Shown: in pieces, positions 1-8,740 of the stretch
Numbering within the stretch: the first letter of the stretch is position 1
How the letters are laid out: the number at the start of each line of letters is the position of its first letter
Assembly (NCBI GenBank): GCA_040768665.1
Contig: JAXGMN010000009.1
Span: 353,813-417,812, forward strand
Direction: 5' to 3'
DNA: 64,000 nucleotides
From: JABWBD01 sp040768665
GTDB taxonomy: Bacteria > Planctomycetota > Planctomycetia > Pirellulales > Thermoguttaceae
Program-made: the position numbers and the translations under genes
The notes under the pieces: generated by a model
Databases searched by the model: none
Told to the model about the DNA's origin: nothing
Seen by the model: the letters and a program-made list of their open reading frames with translations, nothing else

Positions 1-918
1 TTTGTTGAGCGGTGTCAATGCACCGGACTGGGCCAATTCGACGGCCATCTTGAACAGTTCCCAGTGACCGGGCGGGATCATGGCGTGGGCAGGTAGATGG
101 AACGTGAACCGCAGCCCGAGCGACACTTTGTCGATCTCGTCAAACGGCTCATACCATGTCTTGTCCCATGGCCGTTCGCTCCGCCCGAGCGACTTTGGCC
201 ATTTCTGATGGGCCATCGACTTGAGAGCAAGGATGCCTTGCTTGGCCTCCATGGCCCGTTTGTGGACCGAAGGGCCGAAGTCTTCCTTGATCCAAATGGG
301 AAAGCTGAGGGGGAACAGAATCGAATCGAAATTGTAACGGTCCAATGCCGCATGGGCGGCGACCTCACTGTGGGCCGAAAAGCCGAGGTGGCGGACCTTG
401 CCCTGCTCCTTCGCCTTCAGGAAAGTCTCCATGGCCCCGCCCTTGGTGAAGGCTTGCTCAACATCTTCGAGCGTTGTGATGGCGTGGAGTTGATACAAGT
501 CGAAGTGGTCGGTCTGGAGCAGCCTGAGCGACTCCTCCAATTCCTCCTGTGCTCCCTTTGCATCTCGCTTGGTCGTCTTGCAGGCGAGAAAACACTTGTC
601 CCGGTATGGCTTCAGTGCCGGGCCGAGACGTTCTTGAGCGTTCCCATAGGTCGGTGCTACGTCGAAGTAGTTGACGCCCCGGTCCACCGACTCGGACACG
701 TAGCTGGATGCCTCCTCGGGCGTCACGTCCTTGACGACGATTCCGCCGAAACCGATGACGGAAATCATGTCCTCGGCTCGTCCATAGGACCGCTTTGGCA
801 CCGGCTTCGTTGGACGTGTGCCTGATTGAAGCTTCTCTTTCGCAGCGAGGTAGGTGGGGTCGAACATCGAGAGCAGTCCGGCTGCGGAAAGGCCCTTGAG
901 GAAGTCACGGCGTTCCAT
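1..918 (-). CDS. aldo/keto reductase, Tat-exported type (3' end outside window)
   Basis: An open frame of 306 codons runs from an ATG at 918 to the window edge, so the C-terminus is missing. The N-terminus has a twin-arginine-like RRDFLKGLSAAG segment (residues 3-14), typical of the planctomycete secreted oxidoreductase type. The aldo/keto reductase tetrad is visible: Asp86 and Tyr91 in YFDVAPTYG, Lys114 in ACKTT and His146 in DLYQLHAI. The family reduces carbonyls with NADPH in a TIM barrel; the substrate cannot be told. It is divergent from the phosphatase-fold gene at 1146, with about 230 bases between the two starts that probably hold both promoters. Confidence 0.9.
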   Translation of the reverse strand, partial: MERRDFLKGLSAAGLLSMFDPTYLAAKEKLQSGTRPTKPVPKRSYGRAEDMISVIGFGGIVVKDVTPEEASSYVSESVDRGVNYFDVAPTYGNAQERLGPALKPYRDKCFLACKTTKRDAKGAQEELEESLRLLQTDHFDLYQLHAITTLEDVEQAFTKGGAMETFLKAKEQGKVRHLGFSAHSEVAAHAALDRYNFDSILFPLSFPIWIKEDFGPSVHKRAMEAKQGILALKSMAHQKWPKSLGRSERPWDKTWYEPFDEIDKVSLGLRFTFHLPAHAMIPPGHWELFKMAVELAQSGALTPLNK

Positions 919-1145
919 GGCATTTCTCCGGTCGTGGGAGGGAAAGGTTGTGTCCATTGTACGCTCAAGGTGCCATTCTCGCTGCCAGCGTCTCCCGAAA
1001 CTGGAAAGATTGTCTCCGCAAATTGCCACCAGCATTGATGTTGCGGGACCGTGCTGCAAGAATAGCTGTGATCTGTTCGGAATGATCGCACTCCGGCTCG
1101 GCGTCGGTGCAATCGCCGCTGTTGCAACCTTTGGAGGCTTTTGGA

Positions 1146-2039
1146 ATGCAGCCTGATGACTTCGTTCTCAGTCCCACACGTTATACCCGGCGAAGTTTCT
1201 TCCGCCTTGCTGGAGGGGCTGCGATGGCTCTAATGGGACGTGTAAACGCCTCTGGTTCGTCGTTGGAGAGCCAGCTTCGGGTCATCGCCTACAACGTCTA
1301 CAAATGCACCGGCTGGCCCAAGGACAGGCCGCTGGCCCAAGAGGCCACCGAAAAGGGCCAGATGCCCGAGCGGTTCGCTCTCGAACTGGGCCTCTACGAG
1401 CCGGACATCATCAACTTTTCAGAATCGCCTGACGAGTCGGTCGTGAAGGAAATTGCCGAGCGGCTGGGGATGAAGTCCGTGTGCTTCCCGAGCGGGCAGA
1501 ATTGGCCGGGGGCGGTTCTGTCCCGGTTCGAAATCGTCCGCTCGGAAAACTGTCCACTCGTCGGTGGAGAGCGGCCCAAAAATCTTTTCACTCGCCATTG
1601 GGGAATGGCGGAAGTGCGACTGCCACATGGTGAGTTGCTCGTCGTTCATTCAGCGCACCTACATCCATCCGATTCCCAGATCCGCAAGAGGGAGGTCGCC
1701 GAAGTGCTCCGAGCGATGGAGCAGGATTTTCGTGCGAATCGCTCAATGCTTCTGATGGGCGATCTGAACCATTCACCCGATCAGCCCGAATATGAGATGT
1801 GGAAGAAGGCCGGTTGGATCGACACCTTCGCCAATGTTGGTCAGGGCGAGGGGCTGACGATCAAGTCCGACAAGCCCCAGTGGCGAATCGACTACGTGTG
1901 GGCGGCTGGTCACGTCGCCAAACGAGTTGTCGAGTCCAGACCGCTGTTTCAGGGAGCCTTCCGCACCAACCCGGCAGATCCCCAGTCGTTCGCCCTCAGC
2001 GACCATTTGCCACAACTGGCGGTGTTCGAGATGGAATGA
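1146..2039 (+). CDS. endonuclease/exonuclease/phosphatase-fold protein, Tat signal
   Basis: This is a 297-residue protein of the EEP (DNase I-like) fold. Seen: a twin-arginine leader (TRRSFFRLAGG), the early YNVYKC strand, the metal/phosphate motif MGDLNHSPD in the C-terminal half and the terminal SDHLPQL histidine motif. Members cleave phosphodiesters (nucleic acid, phosphoinositide or sphingolipid head groups); the exported form here suggests a phospholipase-like or nuclease role outside the cytoplasm. The frame is open 13 codons further upstream, but the start at 1146 puts the Tat motif at the normal distance. Confidence 0.82.
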   Translation: MQPDDFVLSPTRYTRRSFFRLAGGAAMALMGRVNASGSSLESQLRVIAYNVYKCTGWPKDRPLAQEATEKGQMPERFALELGLYEPDIINFSESPDESVVKEIAERLGMKSVCFPSGQNWPGAVLSRFEIVRSENCPLVGGERPKNLFTRHWGMAEVRLPHGELLVVHSAHLHPSDSQIRKREVAEVLRAMEQDFRANRSMLLMGDLNHSPDQPEYEMWKKAGWIDTFANVGQGEGLTIKSDKPQWRIDYVWAAGHVAKRVVESRPLFQGAFRTNPADPQSFALSDHLPQLAVFEME

Positions 2040-2052
2040 AGGAGACCTTGGT

Positions 2053-2526
2053 ATGGATTACATTTTGCTGATCGACCAGTACCTCGCAGGGCCACGGCAA
2101 TTGCGAAACGCCATTGCGGGCCTGACCTCCGACCAACTGAATGCTCATCCCGTTCCCGGCAAGTGGTCCATCAAGGAGGTAGTGTGTCACATTGCCGACT
2201 ACGAGCCGGTCTACGCCGACCGGATGAAGCGGGTCATCGCCGAGGATCAGCCGACGCTGCTGGCCGGAAGTCCCGACGATTTCGTGGCACGCCTCGCCTA
2301 CGACCAGCGGGACGTGCATGAGGAACTTGCCCTGATCGAGGTCGTGCGAAGCCAGATGGCTCGCATTCTCCGGGCTCTGCCCCCCGACGACTTCAAGCGA
2401 ACGGGCGTTCATTCGGTTCGGGGGCCGGTGGCATTGGAGAAGCTGCTCCAGCAGATCACGGCGCACATCCCTCACCATTTGGCTATCGTGGAAGAGAAAA
2501 AGAAGGCGATGGAGTCGAGCCAGTGA
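2053..2526 (+). CDS. DinB-family metal-dependent protein
   Basis: A 157-residue helical-bundle protein. The DinB pattern is visible: PGKWSIKEVVCHIADYE near residue 40, and a C-terminal HIPHHLAIVEEKK segment supplying the paired histidines of the metal triad. DinB/YfiT-like proteins are thiol-dependent transferases or hydrolases, often of unknown substrate. The ATG at 2053 was chosen because AAGGAGA lies about 8 bases upstream; the frame is open further upstream but overlaps the preceding gene. It overlaps the following esterase start by four bases (ATGA), so the two are probably co-translated. Confidence 0.85.
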   Translation: MDYILLIDQYLAGPRQLRNAIAGLTSDQLNAHPVPGKWSIKEVVCHIADYEPVYADRMKRVIAEDQPTLLAGSPDDFVARLAYDQRDVHEELALIEVVRSQMARILRALPPDDFKRTGVHSVRGPVALEKLLQQITAHIPHHLAIVEEKKKAMESSQ

Positions 2527-3365
2527 AGCCGCTGACGAAATGCTGGATGGCGATGCTGCTGATCGCAATTTCGGAAATCGCCGTTGCCGACGATGCTGAC
2601 ATCGCTCCCGCCGAGAGAAATGCTCATGGGTTTCTGGTCCACAGGGTCGAGTCATCGCTTCAAGCCCGGCCGACTACAATCCGAGTGCTGTTGCCAGAAC
2701 CAATGGAGGCGGACAAGCGGTATCCCGTGCTCTACGTGCTGCCCGTGGAAGTCGGGGACGCCTGCCGATACGGTGACGGACTGGCGGAATGCAAGAGCCA
2801 CGACCTCCACAACAAGCACAGCATCATCTGCGTTGCCCCGACTTTCTCTGGATTGCCATGGTATGCTGACCACCCAAGCGATGCTGGAATCCAGCAGGAG
2901 ACATACTTCCTGAACGTGGTCGTTCCATTCGTGGACAAGACCTATCCGACGATTGCGAAGTGTGAAGGCCGGTTGCTCGTAGGATTCAGCAAGTCGGGAT
3001 GGGGAGCGTTCAGCCTAATTCTTCGGCATTCGGAAATGTTCGATAAGGCAGCGGCGTGGGACGCTCCTCTCATGAAAGATAAGCCCGATCAGTTCGGCAT
3101 GGGACCGATCTTCGGAACGCAGGAGAACTTCGAGCATTACCGAATATCCCGGCTGGTGGAGCAGCAAGCCTCACAATTCCGGGGCGAGTCAAGACTAATC
3201 CACCTCGGTTTTGGCAACTTCCGGGACCACCATGAAAGGGCTGAGATGCTGATGCGGAAATTGGGAATTGCCCACGAGCATCGGGATGGGCCATCAAGGG
3301 AGCATATCTGGGAAAGCGGATGGCTGTCTGAAGCTGTCGAGATGCTTATTCGCACGGGAAGTTGA
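2523..3365 (+). CDS. secreted esterase (putative esterase / alpha-beta hydrolase fold)
   Basis: A 280-residue protein with a signal peptide (basic start, hydrophobic WMAMLLIAISEIA core, cut near AVADD). The fold matches the Esterase D/putative-esterase family: strand motif YPVLYVLPVE, nucleophile elbow GFSKSGWGA (Ser near residue 159) and a C-terminal HIWESGWL histidine. Likely a periplasmic or secreted carboxylesterase or feruloyl-esterase-like enzyme; the substrate is unknown. Translationally coupled to the DinB gene by an ATGA overlap. Confidence 0.75.
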   Translation: MKPLTKCWMAMLLIAISEIAVADDADIAPAERNAHGFLVHRVESSLQARPTTIRVLLPEPMEADKRYPVLYVLPVEVGDACRYGDGLAECKSHDLHNKHSIICVAPTFSGLPWYADHPSDAGIQQETYFLNVVVPFVDKTYPTIAKCEGRLLVGFSKSGWGAFSLILRHSEMFDKAAAWDAPLMKDKPDQFGMGPIFGTQENFEHYRISRLVEQQASQFRGESRLIHLGFGNFRDHHERAEMLMRKLGIAHEHRDGPSREHIWESGWLSEAVEMLIRTGS

Positions 3366-3414
3366 AATAAAGTGAAGCGCAGATGGCGACGACAAGCCGC
3401 TTTCGCCTCCAAGC

Positions 3415-3498
3415 CGATACTATCCCTCGCATTTGCAAGTGCATCAGGCCGTCGGGAGGGAGTCGTTGTTTGTCTTGTGGCGTGATGTGGGCCAGTTT
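3415..3498 (-). pseudogene. remnant of the 24-residue-repeat gene (last repeat unit)
   Basis: Read on the minus strand, these bases encode LAHITPQDKQRLPPDGLMHL followed by QMRGIV. This is nearly the same as the C-terminal repeat and tail of the intact gene at 6433-6765 (HLTHQDKQRLTPDDLMHLQM then RGVV). The upstream frame is closed by a stop just before the similarity and the stop codon at the 3' end is not conserved, so this is a fragment and not a gene. The rest of 3366-3570 holds nothing I recognise. Confidence 0.7.
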
Positions 3499-3570
3499 TC
3501 GTCATCGCCACCAAGCGGCCGTGAAACCATCGCCCATGTGTGCGAACCCCGAGCGGCGGAAAAGAACGGA

Positions 3571-4350
3571 TTACTTGCTTCGGTTCAGCCGTGCCGCAAT
3601 CTTCCTGACAATCCGCCGTGGCACAAAACGAACCGCCGCCGCTCCCATCCGGTTCTTCAGGCCCGTCACCACAATCAACTTACCCGTCCGAAAACCACGA
3701 TAGCCAGCCTCGGCAACCGGGCGAACATCCATGGAACCGACCCGGAACAATGGCGAGTCGAGCATTTTCGCCTCTCCCGCAAAACCGGTGTTCGTCGCTC
3801 CGGGGGCAAGGCAGGTCACGTGAATACCCTTTCCCTCCATCTCCTCGGCCAGGGCTTCGGTGAACGAAAGGACGTATGCCTTCGTGGCGTAGTAAACGGC
3901 CATATAGGGACCAGGCTGGAAGCCAGCGGTCGAACCGACGTTGAGGATGCCTCCACACCCACGTTCGACCATAGGCGGTAGGAATAGTCCGGCGAGATGG
4001 GTCAAGGTCGTGACGTTTACCTGGAGCATGTCCATTTGGCGCTGGATCGGCAGTTGAACGAAATCACCCACGGCACCGAACCCGGCATTATTCACCAGAA
4101 CATCGACCTGTACGCCGTCGGCCGCAAGTTCGTCGAAGATGGCGACTGGAGCCGTCGGATCGGCTAGATCCTTTGCCAGCACACGAACACTCACGCCGTA
4201 TTCCTGGCCGATTTCACCGGCGAGGTTCTCCAGCAGGTCTTTTCGTCTGGCAACGAGCACCAGATCGGATCGGTCTGCTGCGAAGAGCTTCGCCAGTTCC
4301 AGGCCAATGCCGGAGGAAGCTCCGGTGATCAGGACAGTCTCTTTGGGCAT
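3571..4350 (-). CDS. short-chain dehydrogenase/reductase
   Basis: A 259-residue classical SDR oxidoreductase. The Rossmann motif TGASSGIG is at residues 8-15, NNAG follows near residue 86, then the catalytic Ser in NVGSTAG and YYATK near residue 153. The DltE/YqjQ-like pattern (ARRKDLLENLA, PGATNTGF) suggests an NADP-dependent reductase of unknown substrate. The C-terminus is basic. The ATG at 4350 is 14 bases after the stop of the MATE gene, so the two form an operon read leftwards. A longer open frame upstream would overlap MATE and was rejected. Confidence 0.92.
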   Translation of the reverse strand: MPKETVLITGASSGIGLELAKLFAADRSDLVLVARRKDLLENLAGEIGQEYGVSVRVLAKDLADPTAPVAIFDELAADGVQVDVLVNNAGFGAVGDFVQLPIQRQMDMLQVNVTTLTHLAGLFLPPMVERGCGGILNVGSTAGFQPGPYMAVYYATKAYVLSFTEALAEEMEGKGIHVTCLAPGATNTGFAGEAKMLDSPLFRVGSMDVRPVAEAGYRGFRTGKLIVVTGLKNRMGAAAVRFVPRRIVRKIAARLNRSK

Positions 4351-4364
4351 TCTTCGTCTCCGGG

Positions 4365-5756
4365 CTACGTGTTGGCCAGAACTGCGGCGTCCGTCTCGTC
4401 GGCCGTCTGTTCCACATGGCGTCTGCGAAGGTGCCGAAACTCCATGAGAAGCCAAAGGCCAGTCAAGACGGACGAACCGAGATCAGCGGTCGGCATGGCT
4501 GCCCACACCCCATTGAGTCCGAAGAAATGGGGCAAGATTAGAATCGCCGGGATGAGCAACAACACTTGCCGGGAAAGGCTCAGGAGCATCGCCTGCTTCG
4601 GCCTGCCGACTGCCTGGAAATAGCTGGCGCTGACGATTTGGAATCCAATGATCGGCAGCATCGCCAGCGACATACGAATGGCATGGGTTCCCAGTTCCAG
4701 CAGGGCTACATCCTCTCGGTTGAACAACCAGACAACCTGGGCAGGAAAGACCATGGCGATCAGAAAACCGGCCATGGCAATACCTGTGGCTGCGAGGATC
4801 GCCGTCTGGAGTGTTTCTTTCACCCGGTCAAACTTGAGGGCACCGTAGTTGTAGCCGATGATCGGTTGAGCCCCCTGGTTGACGCCGAAGATCGGCATGG
4901 CAATGAACATGGCGACGGCGTAGACGATACCCATCGCCGAGATGGCCAGATCGCCTCCGTAGGTGCGGAGCTGGTTGTTCAGAAGGGCGTTGAGCACGCT
5001 GGCGGCAAGTTGCATGGCAAACGGTGGTGAACCGATGGCAACGATGGCACGGCAAACCGGCCACCGCAGGCGAAGATTCTTGAAATGGAGGTTGAGCAGG
5101 CTTTTCCCGCCCAGAAAGTAGCTGAGCACCCAGGCTGCCGAAACTGCCTGGGCCAATACTGTAGCCCCAGCCGCTCCCCGCATCCCCCAACCAAAACCGA
5201 ACAGGAAAATGGGATCAAGAACCGTGTTGAGCAACGCCCCGATCAGCATGGTGAACATGGCAATTCGGGGATTGCCCTCGCCTCGGATCACGGCGTTGAG
5301 CCCAAAACCAACCGCTTGGAAGACAGAGCCCAAGACGATGATTTGCAGGTAATCTCGGGCGTAGGGAAGAGTCTGCTCGCTTGCCCCGAACAACCGGAGG
5401 AGAGGGTTCAGGAACACTAATCCAAGGGCGGCAAGCACGACGGAACTTGCCACCAGCAGGACGAGAGCATTACCCAAAACTTGTTCAGCGTCCCCTTTCT
5501 TCTGCTCTCCGAGGCGAATGGAAACTAAGGCGGTCGCTCCAAATCCAATCAGCATGCCGAAGGCCATCAGGATCAGCATGAATGGGAAGGAGACCGTCGC
5601 ACCGGCAATACCTTCCGCCCCGACCACCTGGCCTATAAACATCCGGTCCACGATGTTGTAGAAAGCCTGGGCCACCATGCCCACAACGGCGGGTGCCGAG
5701 AATGTCAATAGAAGGCGTGGAATGCTTCCCTTGCCCAGCCGCTTTGAACGATCCAT
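4365..5756 (-). CDS. MATE-family multidrug/organic cation efflux transporter
   Basis: A 463-residue integral membrane protein with about twelve hydrophobic segments. The start KGSIPRLLLTFSAPAVVGMVAQAFYNIVDRMFIGQ is the standard MATE helix-1/2 region, with the inverted second half beginning near residue 240 (IGSPPFAMQLA). MATE proteins export cationic drugs or metabolites by Na+ or H+ antiport. It is the first gene of a two-gene operon with the SDR gene, which might modify the exported compound (inference). Confidence 0.93.
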   Translation of the reverse strand: MDRSKRLGKGSIPRLLLTFSAPAVVGMVAQAFYNIVDRMFIGQVVGAEGIAGATVSFPFMLILMAFGMLIGFGATALVSIRLGEQKKGDAEQVLGNALVLLVASSVVLAALGLVFLNPLLRLFGASEQTLPYARDYLQIIVLGSVFQAVGFGLNAVIRGEGNPRIAMFTMLIGALLNTVLDPIFLFGFGWGMRGAAGATVLAQAVSAAWVLSYFLGGKSLLNLHFKNLRLRWPVCRAIVAIGSPPFAMQLAASVLNALLNNQLRTYGGDLAISAMGIVYAVAMFIAMPIFGVNQGAQPIIGYNYGALKFDRVKETLQTAILAATGIAMAGFLIAMVFPAQVVWLFNREDVALLELGTHAIRMSLAMLPIIGFQIVSASYFQAVGRPKQAMLLSLSRQVLLLIPAILILPHFFGLNGVWAAMPTADLGSSVLTGLWLLMEFRHLRRRHVEQTADETDAAVLANT

Positions 5757-5907
5757 TGCCTGTCGATGTTCCTCTGGTCGGATGCCGAGCCCGTTCGAAT
5801 GTCACGATGTCGGCCGAAAGCCGATATTCTACAGATATCCTCGGTGGTTTTCTCGTCTTCGCCGGAACGGGGCTGAACCCCAACTGCCAAACGAATCGGC
5901 CACCGGC

Positions 5908-6339
5908 TCAATGCTGGCAGAAGGCGTCGATCTTCTCGATCTCGACGATGCTCTCCTTGACCGAGACGATCTTGCAGAGGCTCAGGGCGATGAGGTTCGG
6001 CCGGACTGGCGACCGGGTAGCGAAGACACCGGTGAGCGGATTCTAGGGATTGCCTCGGGGATGCACCTGGAGAATCGATCGCCTCTCGGGCGTGTCGTTC
6101 TTGTCGAACCACCAGAATACTTGGACGTGGGACCACTCCTCCAGTCCGAGCAGACCGGGCTGGAACTTCTTGTCCAGGACGATCAAAGTGCGGTCTCCGG
6201 TCTTTTCGATATGGCCAATGGGACGCATCATGAAGACCTTCTCACCCTGATGTTGCGTCTCGTCGGCTGTGGCTACCGGAACCGAAGTCCCCACAACCAT
6301 TATCAGGATCACGGACGAGCGGAATAGGAGATATTGCAT
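5908..6339 (-). pseudogene. TsaA/TrmO-like (UPF0066) gene with signal peptide, interrupted by a stop codon
   Basis: The frame starts at 6339 with a signal-peptide-like N-terminus (hydrophobic VILIMVVGTSVPVATADE), then PIGHIEK and GLEEWSHVQVFWWFDKND of the TsaA/TrmO fold. A TAG at 6043-6045 follows HPRGNP; the same frame continues with NPLTGVFATRSPVRPN, the most conserved motif of the family, and runs to a TGA at 5908. The usual C-terminal GTPxLDIKPY is absent. TrmO enzymes methylate tRNA t6A in the cytoplasm, so a secreted version is odd. The stop and lost C-terminus suggest a decaying gene. Confidence 0.75.
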
Positions 6340-6432
6340 GACTTGCTCCTACCAAGAGTTCATTTCGCATCGCATCGGCCAGTTGCTTCGTCACTGACGT
6401 TCTTCTGATCGCCATTTGACGGCGAAGATCGA

Positions 6433-6765
6433 CTATACCACCCCTCGCATCTGCAAGTGCATCAGGTCGTCGGGAGTGAGCCGCTGTTTGTCCTGATGTG
6501 TGAGATGGGCGATACCCCGCAACGCCAGCATGAAGAGGTGATCGGGCGGCAGCCGTTGCTTATCTTCCGCCGTCAGCTTGACGGTCCCTCGGACCGCCAA
6601 GATGAACAGATGGTCGGCAGACAACCGCTGCTTCTCCTTCCCCAGCAACTCGATCACACCCCGGAGCGCCAGCACGAACAGGTGGTCGGGGTCAAGCGAC
6701 TTCCGGTCGGCATCCGCCAAAGGTGCTCCACGAAGGGCTTGGACGAAGGCGAGGTCGGCTTGCAT
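6433..6765 (-). CDS. small protein of tandem 24-residue repeats
   Basis: A 110-residue protein of unrecognised family. It consists almost wholly of repeats with consensus R-L-x-P-D-H-L-F-x-L-A-L-R-G-x-x-x-L-x-x-x-D-K-Q: three clear full units of exactly 24 residues, a degenerate first unit (DLAFVQALRG) and a shortened last unit (DDLMHLQMRG). The regular LRG and DHLF positions suggest a helical solenoid. ATG 6765 was chosen over an upstream GTG because AAGGGA lies at a good distance. No signal peptide or membrane segment. The gene follows the acyl-carrier-like gene on the same strand. Function unknown. Confidence 0.6.
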   Translation of the reverse strand: MQADLAFVQALRGAPLADADRKSLDPDHLFVLALRGVIELLGKEKQRLSADHLFILAVRGTVKLTAEDKQRLPPDHLFMLALRGIAHLTHQDKQRLTPDDLMHLQMRGVV

Positions 6766-6806
6766 CAGATTGTTCCCTTTGATCACGAGTTCAGGGTGGA
6801 GTCGGC

Positions 6807-7499
6807 TCAGCCTGCTCCGAGATCCTCAATAAACCGGGCGGATGGTGTCACTTCCTCTGGTTTTGCACCCAAGATATCCACAACAATCGCTTGAAGCTTC
6901 TGCCAGATCTCTCGGTCGTCCCACTGTGCTTTGGCAGCGATGTCGTAGCCGGGAGGCAAGGCCGCAAGAGTCAGGTCGCCAACCGTAGGCACGCCGCTCG
7001 GAAAGGCAACCGCCAATGGGCGAGTCAGCCAGATCAGAAGGAGCAGTCCCATTGCGGTCCCGGTCGCCGCCAGCACAAGGGCAGCTTCGATTCCGACATG
7101 GGGAATGGCCAATATCGCACCAACAGCACCACAAATCAGGGTCAAGACCGCACTTGTCGGTCCAAGTCGATAGGGTAGCCGCAGACCACGAACTCGCCAC
7201 CCTTGCCCTTGCTGATGCATGCTTTTCCAGACTCGACGGCGTAGGCGTGGCGGTAGGATCGAAGTCAACCGGGTCGATGGGCGAACTGCACGTTTCGGTA
7301 CTCCTCCGGCATCTACAATCACTCGCCGGATTGCATAGAAGGTCCCGCTGGTTGGGCATCCTCGCTCTCGGCCACGGTACTGAAGGATGTAGTCGTACAG
7401 TTGCCCTACCGTCCGAATCTCCACGGCGGCATCGTCCGAAATCACGACGCCAAAGGTCTCTTCGACTTCCATGGCCAATTCGACGAGATCCAGTCCCAT
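6807..7499 (-). CDS. membrane protein with acyl-carrier-protein halves at its two ends
   Basis: A 230-residue protein. The N-terminus (MGLDLVELAMEVEETFG, then TVGQLYDYIL) matches the second half of an acyl carrier protein, from just after the phosphopantetheine serine; that position holds Gly (M-G-L-D instead of D-S-L-D). The C-terminus (KLQAIVVDILGAKPEEVTPS, then FIEDLGAG) matches the first half and stops just before where DSL would be. Between them are a basic helical part and two membrane segments (about 120-165). Similar layouts occur in other planctomycetes as uncharacterised proteins. The ATG at 7499 fits this layout better than an upstream TTG. Confidence 0.75.
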   Translation of the reverse strand: MGLDLVELAMEVEETFGVVISDDAAVEIRTVGQLYDYILQYRGRERGCPTSGTFYAIRRVIVDAGGVPKRAVRPSTRLTSILPPRLRRRVWKSMHQQGQGWRVRGLRLPYRLGPTSAVLTLICGAVGAILAIPHVGIEAALVLAATGTAMGLLLLIWLTRPLAVAFPSGVPTVGDLTLAALPPGYDIAAKAQWDDREIWQKLQAIVVDILGAKPEEVTPSARFIEDLGAG

Positions 7500-7607
7500 G
7501 GCTCTGCCTACGGGGAAAATGCTGGCCAAACCTATTCAAGCAGAGAAGCGTACTCCATCATGACAGGCGGCTGGTTCCATGTCCAGTGATGGCGTGGATC
7601 TCGCATC

Positions 7608-8267
7608 TCACTTGGAGCCGCTGAACTGATCGTGGCTCCTGTTCAGCACAGACATCGCCGTTGCGGCAATCAAGCAACCGAAGAAGTTGGCCACCAAGTC
7701 CCAGCCGGTATTGGCATAGCCGCCGACGTTTGTGCCGGGCAAGGTCAGCGTGGCGATGAACTCAACCACTTCATTCGCAGCGCCGAACCCCATCCCGCCA
7801 GCGACACACAGCACCAGCAGACCGAAGGTTGGCTTGACGCTCACTCCACGGGCGGCAAATGCTCCTCGAAGGCCCTGCCAGCAAATCCACGTCACCAGCC
7901 CGAACCCGTAGGCGTGGACGACCTGATCGTATTTCAGCAATCCCGGCACGAGCCACCAGTTGTACAGGACGTGCGATTCGCCGTGGATCGGCCAAGAGGC
8001 CGGGATCGGCATCAGACCGCCTGCCATGTGGGCAAGACCCCAGATCGACAAGCCCCAGAGAGCCCCCACGTGCAGTCGGACCCGCAGATGGATGGCCGCC
8101 ACGGCTGCAATCAGCACGCACATCACAACGAAATAGAAGACGAACTCTTGGTTCTTCTGCAGGGCTGATGTGAGGAGCGAGATCGCCATGTAGCCTGCCG
8201 TGAAGACAATCACGCCGACTTCGGCTCCCGAGAGCCGGAATCTTGTGTTCGAGGGAAATCCAGTCAT
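7608..8267 (-). CDS. DUF2238-like integral membrane protein
   Basis: A 219-residue protein with about six hydrophobic segments. The family pattern is visible: KYDQVVHAYGFG, GFGAANEVVEF and TGWDLVANFFG. The spaced Asp, His, Glu and Asn residues in membrane helices are the conserved polar set of DUF2238/YjdF-type proteins, whose function is unknown. It is separated from the acyl-carrier-like gene by about 108 bases on the same strand. Confidence 0.75.
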   Translation of the reverse strand: MTGFPSNTRFRLSGAEVGVIVFTAGYMAISLLTSALQKNQEFVFYFVVMCVLIAAVAAIHLRVRLHVGALWGLSIWGLAHMAGGLMPIPASWPIHGESHVLYNWWLVPGLLKYDQVVHAYGFGLVTWICWQGLRGAFAARGVSVKPTFGLLVLCVAGGMGFGAANEVVEFIATLTLPGTNVGGYANTGWDLVANFFGCLIAATAMSVLNRSHDQFSGSK

Positions 8268-8377
8268 GGACGGTCCTTGCTGGGGATGGGGGCGCCAGAA
8301 GTGATTCTGCCAGTCGGATGTGCAAATCGCAAGCTGTGGTGGCGAAAACGCCGATAAGCGGCTTCCCGTAATGTGTC

Positions 8378-8731
8378 TTGGGGATAGCTCTACCCGTCAT
8401 AGCCACATTCGTTTACGCTGGCACTGGCGAAACATGCACCGTGCAAGAGGCATTGTTCCACTATTTTGGCCTGCCCCTTGAAGTCGCTGCCGAGCCATCG
8501 GTATGGTATGGATATCACCGGACGCCAAAGATCGTCGAGGCGAGCAAGGACCGAACACGGGTACTGGTGCGGTTTACGGCAGAGAGCATGTTCGGTGAAA
8601 CGTTTGGCGGAACCTGCCTGTACGTTTTCCAGGAAGGACAGTGGGGTGCGTACACGATCAGGCCCAGTGAAAGCGAGACCATCGCCCAGGCCGAGGCTTG
8701 GCTGGTCAAGCGTAAATGGCGGGCGTGGTGA
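8378..8731 (+). CDS. hypothetical protein
   Basis: An open frame of 117 codons with a possible TTG start and an in-frame stop nine bases upstream. No ATG lies near the 5' end and no ribosome-binding site is obvious, so the N-terminus may be lost or wrong. The first 14 residues are hydrophobic (a weak signal-like stretch) and the remainder is a mixed soluble sequence with aromatic residues (SVWYGYHRTPK, VFQEGQWGAY). Unrecognised; it may be a truncated gene. Confidence 0.4.
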   Translation: MGIALPVIATFVYAGTGETCTVQEALFHYFGLPLEVAAEPSVWYGYHRTPKIVEASKDRTRVLVRFTAESMFGETFGGTCLYVFQEGQWGAYTIRPSESETIAQAEAWLVKRKWRAW

Positions 8732-8740
8732 CGATGCGAT

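Noticed and set aside
97..825. Plus-strand open frame of 242 codons
   Set aside because: It is antisense to the aldo/keto reductase, whose motifs are clear; the plus-strand translation has no family character.
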